Positions 1 to 8,210 of a stretch of DNA of 64,000 nucleotides are shown piece by piece. Origin of the DNA: Clostridium sp. C8-1-8 (GTDB taxonomy: Bacteria > Bacillota > Clostridia > Clostridiales > Clostridiaceae); assembly GCF_009928445.1 (NCBI RefSeq), contig NZ_JAABNO010000008.1, positions 124,001-188,000 of the forward strand. The letters are read 5' to 3'. The translations under genes and the position numbers were made by a program. The notes beneath the pieces were generated by a model that saw only the letters and a list, made by a program, of their open reading frames with translations, did no database searches and was not told the DNA's origin. The stretch's first letter is position 1. Each line of letters begins with the position of its first letter.

Positions 1-545
1 CACTACTGTCGGGGTACTATAGATTTCCTACCAGTATAGATACTAATACAAATTGGGGGAAAAAAGTTATTTATGAAATTAAGGAAATACTAGAGGCTTA
101 CAACGAAAAATATTTTGGATGGGAGATTGCTATAAAAGCATCCCTATATAAAATATTTTCAATTATAGCTAGAGATGGCGACTTCCTTATAAATGAATCT
201 ACCTACACATCAGCTATAAGCTATAAAATCACTATTTTAAAAAGAGTCTTAAACTACATACAAAAAAATTATGCAGACAAGATCTACACCCAAGATCTAG
301 CCAAAGAAGTTAGCATGAATCCTCAATACTTTTGTAGATTTTTCAAGGCTAACACTGGTAAAACTCCTGTTGATTTTATAAACCAATACAGAATAGAACA
401 AGCAACAAAGCTAATTAAAAACGTTGATAAGAAAATATCTGACATATGCTATGAAGTTGGTTTTGAAAACTTTAGCTACTTTATAAAAAAATTCAAAGAG
501 TACGAAAAGTGCACTCCAAATCAATACAGAAAATCCTTTAGTTAA
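1..545 (+). CDS. AraC-family transcriptional regulator, 3' part
   Basis: The open frame enters from the left edge (first full codon at base 3) and gives about 180 residues, so the true start lies outside the window. The last 100 residues form an AraC/XylS double helix-turn-helix domain: a first helix pair around YTQDLAKEVSMNPQYFCRFF, then the family signature KISDICYEVGFENFSYFIKKF and the closing CTPNQYR. The upstream part would be the sensing domain and is too incomplete to assign a ligand. Only the DNA-binding half can be called. It lies 93 bp before the staygreen gene on the same strand, so it may regulate it, but that is inference from position. Confidence 0.88.
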   Translation, partial: LLSGYYRFPTSIDTNTNWGKKVIYEIKEILEAYNEKYFGWEIAIKASLYKIFSIIARDGDFLINESTYTSAISYKITILKRVLNYIQKNYADKIYTQDLAKEVSMNPQYFCRFFKANTGKTPVDFINQYRIEQATKLIKNVDKKISDICYEVGFENFSYFIKKFKEYEKCTPNQYRKSFS

Positions 546-638
546 AACACTTTTTAGAACTCATATGCTAAATTATTTAAACAAACCTACTTATATCACA
601 TAATATAATCCTAAGAGAAATATTGTTGAGGTAAAGCA

Positions 639-1097
639 ATGTCAAAATTAAATCCAGAGAAACTTTTTGTAGAATTTAGAGATGGTGTTACCACTGTAGC
701 ACCAATCATAGGAAGACGTTATACTCTTACTCACTCAGATATAACTGCTGAACTATTTTTAACCATTGGCCTAAACTATGCTTATGATAAAACCAATTCT
801 ACTAAAGATGAAGTGTTAGGGGAATGGATAAAGAAAAATAACGAACTATATTTTCACATATACTTAGTTGTATCTAAAGACTTAAATCCTATATTAACCG
901 CTATAAGAGACTATATTTTTAGAAAAGAACTTCCTCTCGCAATAGAAGCAATAAGGTATGGTGATAGTCAGCTTTTCAACACTTATCCAGAACTTGATAA
1001 GTCAGAAATTATAGTACATTTTCTTTCAACCTGTGAGCATTTTAATAAAGTTGAGAGCTATGGCCCATACCACAATTATGGTATACAAGAAAAATAA
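639..1097 (+). CDS. Staygreen (SGR) family protein
   Basis: The 152-residue protein matches the whole staygreen domain. It starts with KLFVEFRDGVT and carries the hallmark RRYTLTHSDITAELFLTIG near residues 25-45, then DEVLGEW, a VS segment, IFRKELPLAIEAIRYGD and VHFLSTCEHF. Plant staygreen proteins are magnesium dechelatases acting on chlorophyll a, and some bacterial homologues have been reported to remove magnesium from chlorophyll-type pigments. This organism shows no sign of photosynthesis, so the substrate is unknown; another metallated tetrapyrrole is possible. The start is supported by GAGGT six bases upstream. It appears monocistronic, with a terminator about 90 bp downstream. Family assignment is firm, function is not. 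Confidence 0.85.
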   Translation: MSKLNPEKLFVEFRDGVTTVAPIIGRRYTLTHSDITAELFLTIGLNYAYDKTNSTKDEVLGEWIKKNNELYFHIYLVVSKDLNPILTAIRDYIFRKELPLAIEAIRYGDSQLFNTYPELDKSEIIVHFLSTCEHFNKVESYGPYHNYGIQEK

Positions 1098-1187
1098 TCT
1101 ATTGTGATGCAATTATATAAATAGATATGTATATTAAAAATGTCGTTACATTTATATATAACTAGAATACCACTAGATTATAAATCG

Positions 1188-1226
1188 AAACAGCATCTAA
1201 AAAATTTAGACGCTGTTTTGATTTTG
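1188..1226 (+). terminator. Terminator after the staygreen gene
   Basis: Inverted arms AAACAGC-TCTAAA and TTTAGA-GCTGTTTT, each with one unpaired or mismatched base, enclose a short AAA loop and are followed by TTTTGATTTT. It ends the plus-strand staygreen transcript. The preceding A residues may let it also stop transcription arriving on the minus strand. Confidence 0.75.
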
Positions 1227-1273
1227 GTACAAACTATAAAAATTATCTTAACTAAGATAACTTTAACATCACA

Positions 1274-2002
1274 TTAAAATATAATCTTAGGTAAAGTCTC
1301 AAGAATCGGTTTAGAAAAATAATATCCTTGTATCAAGTCTATTCCTACGGAAGTCAATACTTCAACTTCTTCAGCTTGTTCTATTCCTTCTGCTATTATT
1401 AATACACCTAAGTCTCTACACATTTTTACTATGTTAGCCACTATTTTATATTTAACATCATCCTTATGTATGTCCTTCACTAGTTCACGATCAAGTTTTA
1501 TTATATCAGGTACAAATTTAGCTAATAATAACAAACCTGAATTTCCTGCTCCAAAATCATCGATTGCAGTTTTAAATCCCATTCCCTTATATGATTTAAA
1601 AATCTCTGCTATATGTTCAAACTCATCAGTTTTTTCTTGCTCAGATACTTCAAAAATTATATTATTCAAAGGAAAATCAAACTTTTTAGCAGATTCTAAT
1701 GTAGAACTTATACAAATTTCAGGTTTATAAACCGCTCTAGGCATAAAATTAATAGATAAATAAGAATCACAATCTAACTTAGACGCAAGCTCTATTGCTT
1801 TATACCTACACTTTTGATCAAAACTGTACTTCAACTCTTCTGTAACTTGTGATAATACAGAATACGCAGACTCTCCGTTAATTCCTCTAACCAATGCTTC
1901 ATAAGCAAATATAGAATTTTTCTTTGTATTTACTATAGGTTGATATGCAAAGGTAAAATCGAAATCAAGAGGGATACTGCAGAAACCACATTTTCCTGTC
2001 AT
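1274..2002 (-). CDS. EAL-domain cyclic di-GMP phosphodiesterase
   Basis: A stand-alone EAL domain of 242 residues with no GGDEF, PAS or membrane segment. The signature EALVRG is at residues 35-40, followed by the metal and substrate motifs LSINFMP, FEVSEQE, IDDFGAG, IKLDRE, AEGIE and QGYYFSKP. All usual catalytic acidic and lysine positions are present, so an active phosphodiesterase that opens cyclic di-GMP to pGpG is expected. The N-terminus has a CxxC pair (C5, C8) that could bind metal or sense redox. I place the start at the second ATG because AAGGGGTGG precedes it at a good distance; the first ATG, 21 bases upstream, has no convincing site. Confidence 0.9.
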   Translation of the reverse strand: MTGKCGFCSIPLDFDFTFAYQPIVNTKKNSIFAYEALVRGINGESAYSVLSQVTEELKYSFDQKCRYKAIELASKLDCDSYLSINFMPRAVYKPEICISSTLESAKKFDFPLNNIIFEVSEQEKTDEFEHIAEIFKSYKGMGFKTAIDDFGAGNSGLLLLAKFVPDIIKLDRELVKDIHKDDVKYKIVANIVKMCRDLGVLIIAEGIEQAEEVEVLTSVGIDLIQGYYFSKPILETLPKIIF

Positions 2003-2224
2003 TGCCCCACCCCTTATATACATCTTTATTATATTACAAACATAATATATCTTTAATTATACCACCAGATTTACTTCGATTCAAAAGCCATTAATTAGAT
2101 TGATTTCATTTAAATAGAATAATAATATTTAAATATATATGGTCAACTTATTAATAAACTTTATATTTTTAATAAGCTATTAGAGCAATTTCTCCCATTA
2201 GATTAAAGGCATTATTGCCACACG

Positions 2225-2265
2225 CAAAAACAACCTTATCTATATAATTTTATAGATAAGGTTGT
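2225..2265 (-). terminator. Perfect 15-bp hairpin, probable minus-strand terminator
   Basis: Arms ACAACCTTATCTATA (2230-2244) and their exact complement (2251-2265) enclose a 6-base loop. Read on the minus strand the stem is followed by TTTTT. It lies behind the spoVS terminator and may back it up, or insulate the EAL gene. Confidence 0.65.
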
Positions 2266-2313
2266 CCTTTGGTAAAAATTTAATTTAATAATTATACTTT
2301 ATTAAATCGTATA

Positions 2314-2363
2314 CAAAAAGAGCTATTGTACATGAAAATCCATTCATTGTTCAAAAGCTCTCT
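2314..2363 (-). terminator. spoVS terminator
   Basis: AGAGCT arms (2319-2324 and 2356-2361) with a partly paired interior lie immediately after the spoVS stop codon. On the minus strand they are followed by TTTTT. The loop is long for an intrinsic terminator, so confidence is moderate. Confidence 0.6.
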
Positions 2364-2369
2364 TTATTT

Positions 2370-2630
2370 TTATCTTGGTTGAACTATTAATTTTATTGCT
2401 GTTCTTTCTTCTCCATCGATTTGAATATCTGTGAAAGCTGGTACACATACTATATCTTTTCCACTAGGAGCAACAAAGCCTCTAGCAATAGCAATAGCTT
2501 TTACAGCTTGGTTTATAGCTCCAGCTCCTACAGCTTGTATTTCTACGATATTTTTTTCTTTTATTATAGCAGCTAAAGCTCCTGCCACAGAGTTAGGGTT
2601 AGATTTAGTTGATACTTTTAATACTTCCAT
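2370..2630 (-). CDS. spoVS: Stage V sporulation protein S
   Basis: The 86-residue product is colinear with SpoVS from end to end: MEVLKVSTKSNPNSVAGALA, then the alanine- and glycine-rich EIQAVGAGAINQAVKAIAIARGF and the terminal TAIKLIVQPR. SpoVS is a small Alba-fold protein needed for normal spore coat assembly and late sporulation in Bacillus; its molecular activity is unsettled. AGGAGG lies 10 bases before the ATG. The gene stands alone, with its own sigma-H-like promoter and terminator, next to rny and recA as in Bacillus. The high conservation makes the call very safe. Confidence 0.96.
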   Translation of the reverse strand: MEVLKVSTKSNPNSVAGALAAIIKEKNIVEIQAVGAGAINQAVKAIAIARGFVAPSGKDIVCVPAFTDIQIDGEERTAIKLIVQPR

Positions 2631-2697
2631 TATTACATAACCTCCTAGAAATTAACGATATCGTTTACATAAGCTCTAATAATCTTTTACTCTATAT

Positions 2698-2726
2698 ATA
2701 TTCTACACATATTAGGAAAAACCTTC
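2698..2726 (-). promoter_or_regulatory. Sigma-H-like promoter of spoVS
   Basis: On the minus strand GAAGGTTTT (2718-2726) and GTAGAATAT (2698-2706) are separated by 11 bases. They fit the sigma-H pattern RnAGGAwww-N11/12-RnnGAATww with one mismatch. spoVS is a known sigma-H target in Bacillus subtilis. The start point would be about 60 bases before the start codon. Confidence 0.65.
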
Positions 2727-2841
2727 TTTTTTATAATTTTTTTTATTTTTTATTTTTTTTTATTATTATAAATGTATTTTATATACTTTTTCATCATATT
2801 TTATGCGATTTTTAGCATCCATGTAATATTCTATTATCCTG

Positions 2842-2893
2842 AAAATAGATAAAGCGACATTCTTTAGCTATTTTTGCACATCTGCCTTTCCCA
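2842..2893 (+). repeat. Two-hairpin interspersed repeat, partial copy
   Basis: TAAAGCGAC, TTCTTTAG and GCACATCTGCCTTT match the copy at 31111-31210 in order and spacing. The right half, which would complete the second hairpin, is degraded or missing. Confidence 0.5.
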
Positions 2894-2930
2894 CTGAGCA
2901 AGAAGAAAATATTGTAGTTAACATAAATAA

Positions 2931-2968
2931 TAAAAAAAAATACATTTTGCTTTCACAAAATGTATTTT
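2931..2968 (-). terminator. rny terminator
   Basis: AATACATTTTG and its complement pair around a 6-base loop immediately after the rny stop. A run of nine T residues follows on the minus strand. This is a textbook intrinsic terminator. Confidence 0.88.
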
Positions 2969-2972
2969 GTAC

Positions 2973-4517
2973 TTATTTAGCATAGTCAACTGCACGGGTT
3001 TCTCTAATAACATTTATTTTAATCTGTCCAGGATATTCTAATTGTTCTTCTATGTTCTTTACAATATTCCTTGCCATTTCAATGGACCCTGCATCATCAA
3101 CTTGATCTGGTTTAACCATAATTCTAATCTCTCTTCCAGCTTGAATGGCATATGACTTTTCTACACCTTCGTATGAATTTGCAATTTCTTCGAGCTTTTC
3201 TAATCTCTTAATATAAGCCTCTAAGGTTTCTCTTCTTGCTCCTGGTCTAGCTGCTGAAATTGCATCAGCTGCTTGAACTAGCACTGCTTCAAGTGACATC
3301 ATCTCAACATCACCATGATGAGCTGCAATAGCATTTACTACTATCGGAGATTCGTGATATCTCTTAGCTAAGTCTCCACCAATTAAGGCATGAGGTCCTT
3401 CATACTCTTGATCTACAGCTTTGCCGATATCATGTAACAATCCTGCTCTTCTTGATAATGTAACATCTAAACCTAATTCAGATGCCATTAGCCCAGCCAA
3501 ATATGAAACCTCTATTGAATGTTTCAACACATTTTGGCCATAACTAGTTCTGTACTTTAATCTACCTAGAAGTCTAATTAATTCTGGGTGTAGTCCATGT
3601 ACTCCGGTTTCGAAGGTAGCTTGTTCTCCCTCTTCCTTAATATCATTTTCCACATCCTTAGTCGCTCTTTCTACCATTTCTTCTATTCTAGCTGGGTGAA
3701 TTCTACCATCTACAATTAATTTTTCTAGAGCAATTCGCGCTACTTCTCTACGAATTGGATCAAAACTTGATAGTATTACTGCTTCTGGAGTATCATCAAT
3801 TATTAAATCAACTCCTGTCAATGTCTCTAAAGTTCTAATATTTCTACCTTCCCTACCTATAATTCTGCCCTTCATTTCGTCATTTGGTAGAGCTACTACA
3901 TGTACAGTAGATTCTGAAACGTGATCAGCGGCACATCTTTGTATTGCTGTTGTAATTATTTCTCTTGCCTTCTTATCAGCTTCTTCTTTGGCTTTTGTTT
4001 CAACTTCTTTAATCATTATAGCAGCATCATGTTTGATTTCTTTACTAATTTCGTCAAGAAGAATTTGTCTTGCTTCTTCACTAGATAGGTTTGATATCCT
4101 TTCTAGCTCTTCGCGCTGCTTTGTGTATAATTCATGTACACTGTCTTCCAATTGATGAACCTCTTGTATCTTTTTGTTAAGGCCCTCATCTTTCTTCTCT
4201 AAAGCATCACTTTTTTTATCTAGAGATTCTTCTCTTTGTATCATTCTTCTCTCTAGACGTTGAATTTCATTTCTTCTTTCACGGGATTCTTTTTCAAAAT
4301 CATTTCTTAATTTATGAACTTCTTCCTTAGCTTCCAAAATCGATTCTTTTTTTAGAGCTTCAGCCTCTCTTTTAGCGTTTTCCAAATTAGCTTCAGCTTC
4401 CTGTTCTAAACTGGACATTCTACGTTTAAAAGTATTTTTTATTACTGAATACTCAACAATTCCTAGCACTATTAAAACTAGTACACAAACTATAATTTCA
4501 ATAATGTAATGCATCAT
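2973..4517 (-). CDS. rny: Ribonuclease Y
   Basis: A membrane-anchored endoribonuclease of 514 residues that starts mRNA decay in Firmicutes. The order of parts is typical: one N-terminal membrane segment (about residues 3-22), a long charged coiled coil to about residue 190, a KH domain with [15 protein letters not shown], and an HD domain with [11 protein letters not shown] and the metal-binding [10 protein letters not shown]. Length equals that of the family. GGAGG precedes two adjacent ATG codons; either could be used. It has its own promoter and terminator, and sits between recA and spoVS as in Bacillus, although ymdB is absent here. Confidence 0.97.
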   Translation of the reverse strand: MMHYIIEIIVCVLVLIVLGIVEYSVIKNTFKRRMSSLEQEAEANLENAKREAEALKKESILEAKEEVHKLRNDFEKESRERRNEIQRLERRMIQREESLDKKSDALEKKDEGLNKKIQEVHQLEDSVHELYTKQREELERISNLSSEEARQILLDEISKEIKHDAAIMIKEVETKAKEEADKKAREIITTAIQRCAADHVSESTVHVVALPNDEMKGRIIGREGRNIRTLETLTGVDLIIDDTPEAVILSSFDPIRREVARIALEKLIVDGRIHPARIEEMVERATKDVENDIKEEGEQATFETGVHGLHPELIRLLGRLKYRTSYGQNVLKHSIEVSYLAGLMASELGLDVTLSRRAGLLHDIGKAVDQEYEGPHALIGGDLAKRYHESPIVVNAIAAHHGDVEMMSLEAVLVQAADAISAARPGARRETLEAYIKRLEKLEEIANSYEGVEKSYAIQAGREIRIMVKPDQVDDAGSIEMARNIVKNIEEQLEYPGQIKINVIRETRAVDYAK

Positions 4518-4636
4518 AACACCTCCTTCGCACTATTTTAGCAATTTATATTATTAGTAAATATGAAGGCTTAGTAAGGTGTCATATTAAATTCAGACTG
4601 TAAACAAATGAATATGATAAACCAGTATTTGTTATT

Positions 4637-4665
4637 ATTTTATATTAATTTTAAAATTATGTCAA
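4637..4665 (-). promoter_or_regulatory. rny promoter, sigma-A type
   Basis: On the minus strand TTGACA (4660-4665) and TAAAAT (4637-4642) are 17 bases apart. Transcription would begin near 4630, giving a leader of about 115 bases for rny. Confidence 0.75.
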
Positions 4666-4743
4666 GTTGATAGATTAAAGCGTTATATAAACAATTTAAT
4701 ATTATCTATATATTATTATTCTCAATTGTTCGTATTTTATAAC

Positions 4744-4776
4744 AAAAAAATAAATCGCATAAGCGATTTATTTTTG
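4744..4776 (-). terminator. recA terminator overlapping its stop codon
   Basis: AAATAAATCGC pairs with GCGATTTATTT around a 4-base loop. The right arm includes the recA stop codon at 4768-4770, and T residues follow on the minus strand. Confidence 0.82.
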
Positions 4777-5832
4777 CTCTTCGTTAGCTTTAGCTTGTTT
4801 TTTTTCTGCTTTTGTTTCTGCTTTAGCTTCACTATATATTGGCAACTCATACTTCGCTCTAATTTTATTTTCTATCTCAGATGCTATTTCAGGATTATCC
4901 TTAAGGAATTGCTTTGCATTTTCTCTTCCTTGGCCTAATCTTACATCACCATAAGCGAACCATGCACCACTTTTCTGTATTATTTCATCCTTAACACCTA
5001 CATCAACTAAGTTACCTGTCTTCGATATGCCTTCTGCATACATAATATCAAATTCAGCTTGCTTAAATGGGGGTGCAACTTTATTTTTAACTATCTTAAC
5101 TCTTGTTCTGCTTCCTACAACACCTTCGCCTTGCTTTATAGAATCAATTCTTCTTATATCCATTCTAACAGAAGCATAGAACTTAAGAGCTCTACCACCA
5201 GTTGTAGTTTCAGGATTCCCAAACATTACACCAACTTTTTCTCTTAATTGGTTAATGAATACAACTACACATTTTGACTTATTTATAGTTCCTGCTAATT
5301 TTCTAAGAGCTTGAGACATAAGTCTAGCTTGTAATCCAACGTGTGAATCACCCATCTCTCCTTCTATTTCTGCTCTTGGAACTAAGGCTGCAACAGAGTC
5401 AATAACTACTACATCTACTGCACCAGATCTAACTAAGGCTTCTGTAATTTCTAACGCCTGCTCACCAGTATCTGGTTGAGATACAACTAGATTATCTATG
5501 TCAACACCTATAGTTTTAGCATAGCTTGGATCTAAAGCATGTTCTGCATCTATGTATGCTACAGCCCCACCAACTCTTTGTGCTTCTGCAGCTATGTTTA
5601 AAGCAACAGTAGTTTTACCTGAACTTTCTGGCCCATATATTTCTATTATTCTACCTCTAGGCACTCCACCAATTCCTAAAGCTATGTCTAAGTCTAAGCA
5701 TCCTGTTGAAATCACATCTAAATTTAAAGTACTATGCTCACCTAATTTCATTATTGAGCCTTTTCCAAATTGTTTTTCTATCTGTCCCATAGCTGATTCT
5801 ATGGCCTTAAGTTTTTCCATATCAATACCCAT
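4768..5832 (-). CDS. recA: Recombinase A
   Basis: The central homologous-recombination ATPase, which also stimulates LexA self-cleavage. In 354 residues it shows the Walker A motif GPESSGKT (67-74), the DNA-binding loop residues after [19 protein letters not shown] and [12 protein letters not shown], and a lysine- and glutamate-rich C-tail. I start at the second ATG, giving [12 protein letters not shown], because it aligns with RecA N-termini; the first ATG directly abuts the GAGAGG and would have no spacing. The gene is monocistronic with a LexA-type operator upstream. In Bacillus the order is pgsA-cinA-recA; cinA is absent here. Confidence 0.98.
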   Translation of the reverse strand: MGIDMEKLKAIESAMGQIEKQFGKGSIMKLGEHSTLNLDVISTGCLDLDIALGIGGVPRGRIIEIYGPESSGKTTVALNIAAEAQRVGGAVAYIDAEHALDPSYAKTIGVDIDNLVVSQPDTGEQALEITEALVRSGAVDVVVIDSVAALVPRAEIEGEMGDSHVGLQARLMSQALRKLAGTINKSKCVVVFINQLREKVGVMFGNPETTTGGRALKFYASVRMDIRRIDSIKQGEGVVGSRTRVKIVKNKVAPPFKQAEFDIMYAEGISKTGNLVDVGVKDEIIQKSGAWFAYGDVRLGQGRENAKQFLKDNPEIASEIENKIRAKYELPIYSEAKAETKAEKKQAKANEEQK

Positions 5833-5853
5833 TGATAAACACATCCTCTCTAA

Positions 5854-5866
5854 CGAACGTTTGTTC
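5854..5866 (-). promoter_or_regulatory. LexA operator of recA (SOS box)
   Basis: CGAACGTTTGTTC contains the GAAC-N4-GTTC core of the Gram-positive SOS box. It lies just downstream of the recA -10 box, over the expected transcription start, where a bound repressor would block initiation. Confidence 0.88.
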
Positions 5867-5873
5867 TATATTT

Positions 5874-5902
5874 ATTATAAATTACTTTATTTTATAAGTC
5901 AA
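5874..5902 (-). promoter_or_regulatory. recA promoter
   Basis: TTGACT (5897-5902) and TATAAT (5874-5879) on the minus strand with a 17-base spacer. The SOS box begins eight bases downstream of the -10 element. Confidence 0.85.
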
Positions 5903-6207
5903 CATCAATATAGTTTTTTAATTTAAGTAATACTTTACTGTTATACTAAGTTATAGTTAAATACAACTTATTAAAAACAAACCATATATCAATTGAAAAT
6001 AAACTCTGAATCTTCACATGAATTATAAAGCAAAAAAATAATTTAGGAAATAATGATTTTATTGTTATCAAAATATAGATGTACCACTTCAGTATAGAAT
6101 TTACATTTTTTTAATTCTTAAAAGTAAAGAAATTAAAAAGTAATTTCCATAAAGAAGTGGCAAATACTTACATATTTAAATTATTACCTTTTACATGAAT
6201 GTTAAAC
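5903..6207. other. Intergenic region between pgsA and recA
   Basis: This roughly 300-bp AT-rich stretch contains the long imperfect inverted repeat at 6084-6160. No coding frame and no clear intrinsic terminator for pgsA were found, and no remnant of cinA was recognised. Confidence 0.5.
6084..6160. repeat. Long imperfect inverted repeat
   Basis: CCACTTC at 6084-6090 pairs with GAAGTGG at 6154-6160. Inner segments also pair (AATTTAC with GTAATTT, and TTTTTAATT with AATTAAAAA) around a short A-rich loop, so the whole 77 bp can fold. It could be a miniature mobile element or a structured RNA. Confidence 0.5.
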
Positions 6208-6798
6208 CTATTTTTCTGTATTAATAGCAGCTTTATTCTTAACAAAATAATCTATTCCAGAAAGTATTGTTACAATTACCGCTAAATACAAAGATACTGT
6301 TGGCGCTATATCAAAAAACTTATTCATAAAACTATTATCAGTGACTAAATTCGTTAAGTATTTAGAAGATCCAATATTAACTTTTAATAAAAGCAATATT
6401 ATTGCAATAATCTGAATTACAGTTTTTATTTTTCCCCACCAGCTAGAAGCGATAACAGTACCATCAGCTGCTGCAATAGTTCTTAGTCCAGATACCGCAA
6501 ACTCTCTAGCTATTATTATAACTGCAGCCCAGCTTGGTACCACATGCAATTCAACTAAGGATATAAGTGCTGATGTAACCAAAAGCTTATCTGCTAAAGG
6601 ATCCATAAACTTACCAAATCTAGTAATTTGATTTCTACTTCTAGCTATGTATCCATCTAATTTATCAGTTAATGAAGCTAATACAAATATAAAAGTAGCT
6701 ATAAAAGTGCTATATGTTAAATCTCTAAAGGCTATAAAAACCAAAAAAATAGGCACCAAGAATATCCTGATTATAGTAAGTCTATTTGCAAGATTCAT
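6208..6798 (-). CDS. pgsA: CDP-diacylglycerol-glycerol-3-phosphate 3-phosphatidyltransferase
   Basis: An integral membrane enzyme of 196 residues that makes phosphatidylglycerophosphate, the committed step to phosphatidylglycerol. The CDP-alcohol phosphotransferase signature DG-x2-AR-x8-G-x3-D-x3-D is complete in [19 protein letters not shown] followed by PLAD. Hydrophobic segments fill the rest, from [12 protein letters not shown] at the N-terminus to the [12 protein letters not shown]-terminus. I use the ATG at 6798 (MNLANRL), preceded by AGGGGTT, rather than an in-frame TTG. It overlaps the end of rimO by 17 bases, implying translational coupling in a ftsK-rimO-pgsA unit. Confidence 0.95.
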   Translation of the reverse strand: MNLANRLTIIRIFLVPIFLVFIAFRDLTYSTFIATFIFVLASLTDKLDGYIARSRNQITRFGKFMDPLADKLLVTSALISLVELHVVPSWAAVIIIAREFAVSGLRTIAAADGTVIASSWWGKIKTVIQIIAIILLLLKVNIGSSKYLTNLVTDNSFMNKFFDIAPTVSLYLAVIVTILSGIDYFVKNKAAINTEK

Positions 6799-8125
6799 TA
6801 TAAACAACCCCTAACAAATCATATTCAGTAGAATCAACAATTTTAACTTTCAGTATGTCACCAATATTTAGTTCATTATTCACAGCATTGATTATAATAT
6901 TACCATCTATTTCAGGAGCCATTTCATAAGATCTTCCTAAATAACTTCCTTCTTCTAGTTGTTCTACTAAAACATCATATACATTGCCAATCTTTTCTTT
7001 GTTGATAGCTTCTGAAACTTCCATTTGAGTAAGCATAAGAAGATCTTCTCTTTTAGCTTTAACTTCCTCATCAACATGATTTGGCATTGCATAAGCTGCT
7101 GTTCCTTCTTCTTTAGAATATTTAAACACCCCAACTTTGTCTAATTTATATTCTTTTAAGAAATTTTTTAATTCACTAAAATCTTCATCTGTTTCACCTG
7201 GAAATCCTACTATAAGCGATGTTCTTAAAGTTATTCCATCAACTTTTTGTCTTAAAAGATTAATCTTATCTATAATTGCTTGTTTTGTAGTTTTTCTTCC
7301 CATAGCCTTTAATATATTATCACTTATATGCTGTATAGGTAAATCTAAATATTTGCATACCTTAGGATTTGATGCAATTTCGTCTATCAATTCATCATAT
7401 ATCTCTTCAGGATAGCAATAAAGCACTCTTATCCATTGAATACCATCTATTTTACTTAATTCATTCATTAATACATGGAGTTTGTTTGCATCATATAAAT
7501 CAATACCATATCTAGTTGTATCTTGACCAATAAGAATAAGTTCTTTAACTCCATTAAGAGCTAACTTTTTAGCCTCTTCTACTATACTTTCTAACTGTCT
7601 GCTTCTATATTTACCCCTTATTTTAGGTATAATACAGTAAGTACAGAAATTATCACAGCCTTCTGATATTCTTATGTAAGCAGTAGCTTTATCAGTTGTA
7701 ATAACTCTATCACCTTCATTAATGTTTATATTGCTGTATTCCAATTTAGTTATTTTTGATTTTTCACTGTTAATGAAAGAATTTATAAGCTCATCGATTT
7801 TATTATAATCATTAACTCCAAGCATAATGTCAATCTCAGGCATAAGCTCAGTAAGCTCACTTCCATATCTTTGAGTTAAGCAACCTGTGGCGATAAGCAA
7901 CCTACAGTTATATTTATTTTTATATTCTGCCATTTCTAATATTGTATCAATAGACTCTTGTTTAGCTTTTTCTATAAAGCCACAAGTATTAACTATAATT
8001 ATATCTGCAGATTTAGGGTCATTAGTTAATTCGTAATCTCTTTTTAGCTTACCCAGCATAATTTCAGAATCAACTCTATTTTTGTCGCATCCTAGGCTTA
8101 TCAAGCCCACCTTATATTTCGTCAA
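6782..8125 (-). CDS. rimO: Ribosomal protein S12 methylthiotransferase
   Basis: A radical SAM enzyme with two iron-sulfur clusters that adds a methylthio group to an aspartate of ribosomal protein S12. The N-terminal domain has its three cluster cysteines in [22 protein letters not shown] and [10 protein letters not shown]; the radical SAM site is CDNFCTYC followed by [12 protein letters not shown]; a TRAM domain closes the protein. The start is a TTG at 8125: AGGAGG lies seven bases before it and it yields [17 protein letters not shown], the usual RimO start. The longer open frame adds an unrelated leader. Its product is 447 residues, normal for the family. Confidence 0.95.
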   Translation of the reverse strand: MTKYKVGLISLGCDKNRVDSEIMLGKLKRDYELTNDPKSADIIIVNTCGFIEKAKQESIDTILEMAEYKNKYNCRLLIATGCLTQRYGSELTELMPEIDIMLGVNDYNKIDELINSFINSEKSKITKLEYSNININEGDRVITTDKATAYIRISEGCDNFCTYCIIPKIRGKYRSRQLESIVEEAKKLALNGVKELILIGQDTTRYGIDLYDANKLHVLMNELSKIDGIQWIRVLYCYPEEIYDELIDEIASNPKVCKYLDLPIQHISDNILKAMGRKTTKQAIIDKINLLRQKVDGITLRTSLIVGFPGETDEDFSELKNFLKEYKLDKVGVFKYSKEEGTAAYAMPNHVDEEVKAKREDLLMLTQMEVSEAINKEKIGNVYDVLVEQLEEGSYLGRSYEMAPEIDGNIIINAVNNELNIGDILKVKIVDSTEYDLLGVVYNESCK

Positions 8126-8210
8126 CGTAATTCCTCCTGTGTTCAATACAATATAATAAATAATACAAATTAATTTTAAAACTGTTTTACCATTAAAACA
8201 AGTATTTTTT

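Larger units (their letters stand above)
2003..2369. other. Intergenic region between spoVS and the EAL gene
   Basis: This 367-bp AT-rich stretch has no credible coding frame. It holds the spoVS terminator, a second perfect hairpin at 2230-2265, and the unresolved promoter of the EAL gene. Nothing else is recognisable. Confidence 0.6.
2631..2972. other. Intergenic region between rny and spoVS
   Basis: The 342-bp gap contains the rny terminator, a partial copy of the two-hairpin repeat (2842-2893), a T-rich stretch and the spoVS promoter. No gene is visible in it. Confidence 0.6.

Noticed and set aside
2229..2320. Possible small RNA on the minus strand between the two hairpins, with TATAAT near 2290
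   Set aside because: No usable -35 element, and the transcript to the next hairpin would be only about 50 bases. More simply explained as tandem terminators.
4726..4938. Plus-strand open frame over the 3' end of recA
   Set aside because: Low-complexity hydrophobic translation of the antisense strand; it overlaps a certain gene and its terminator.
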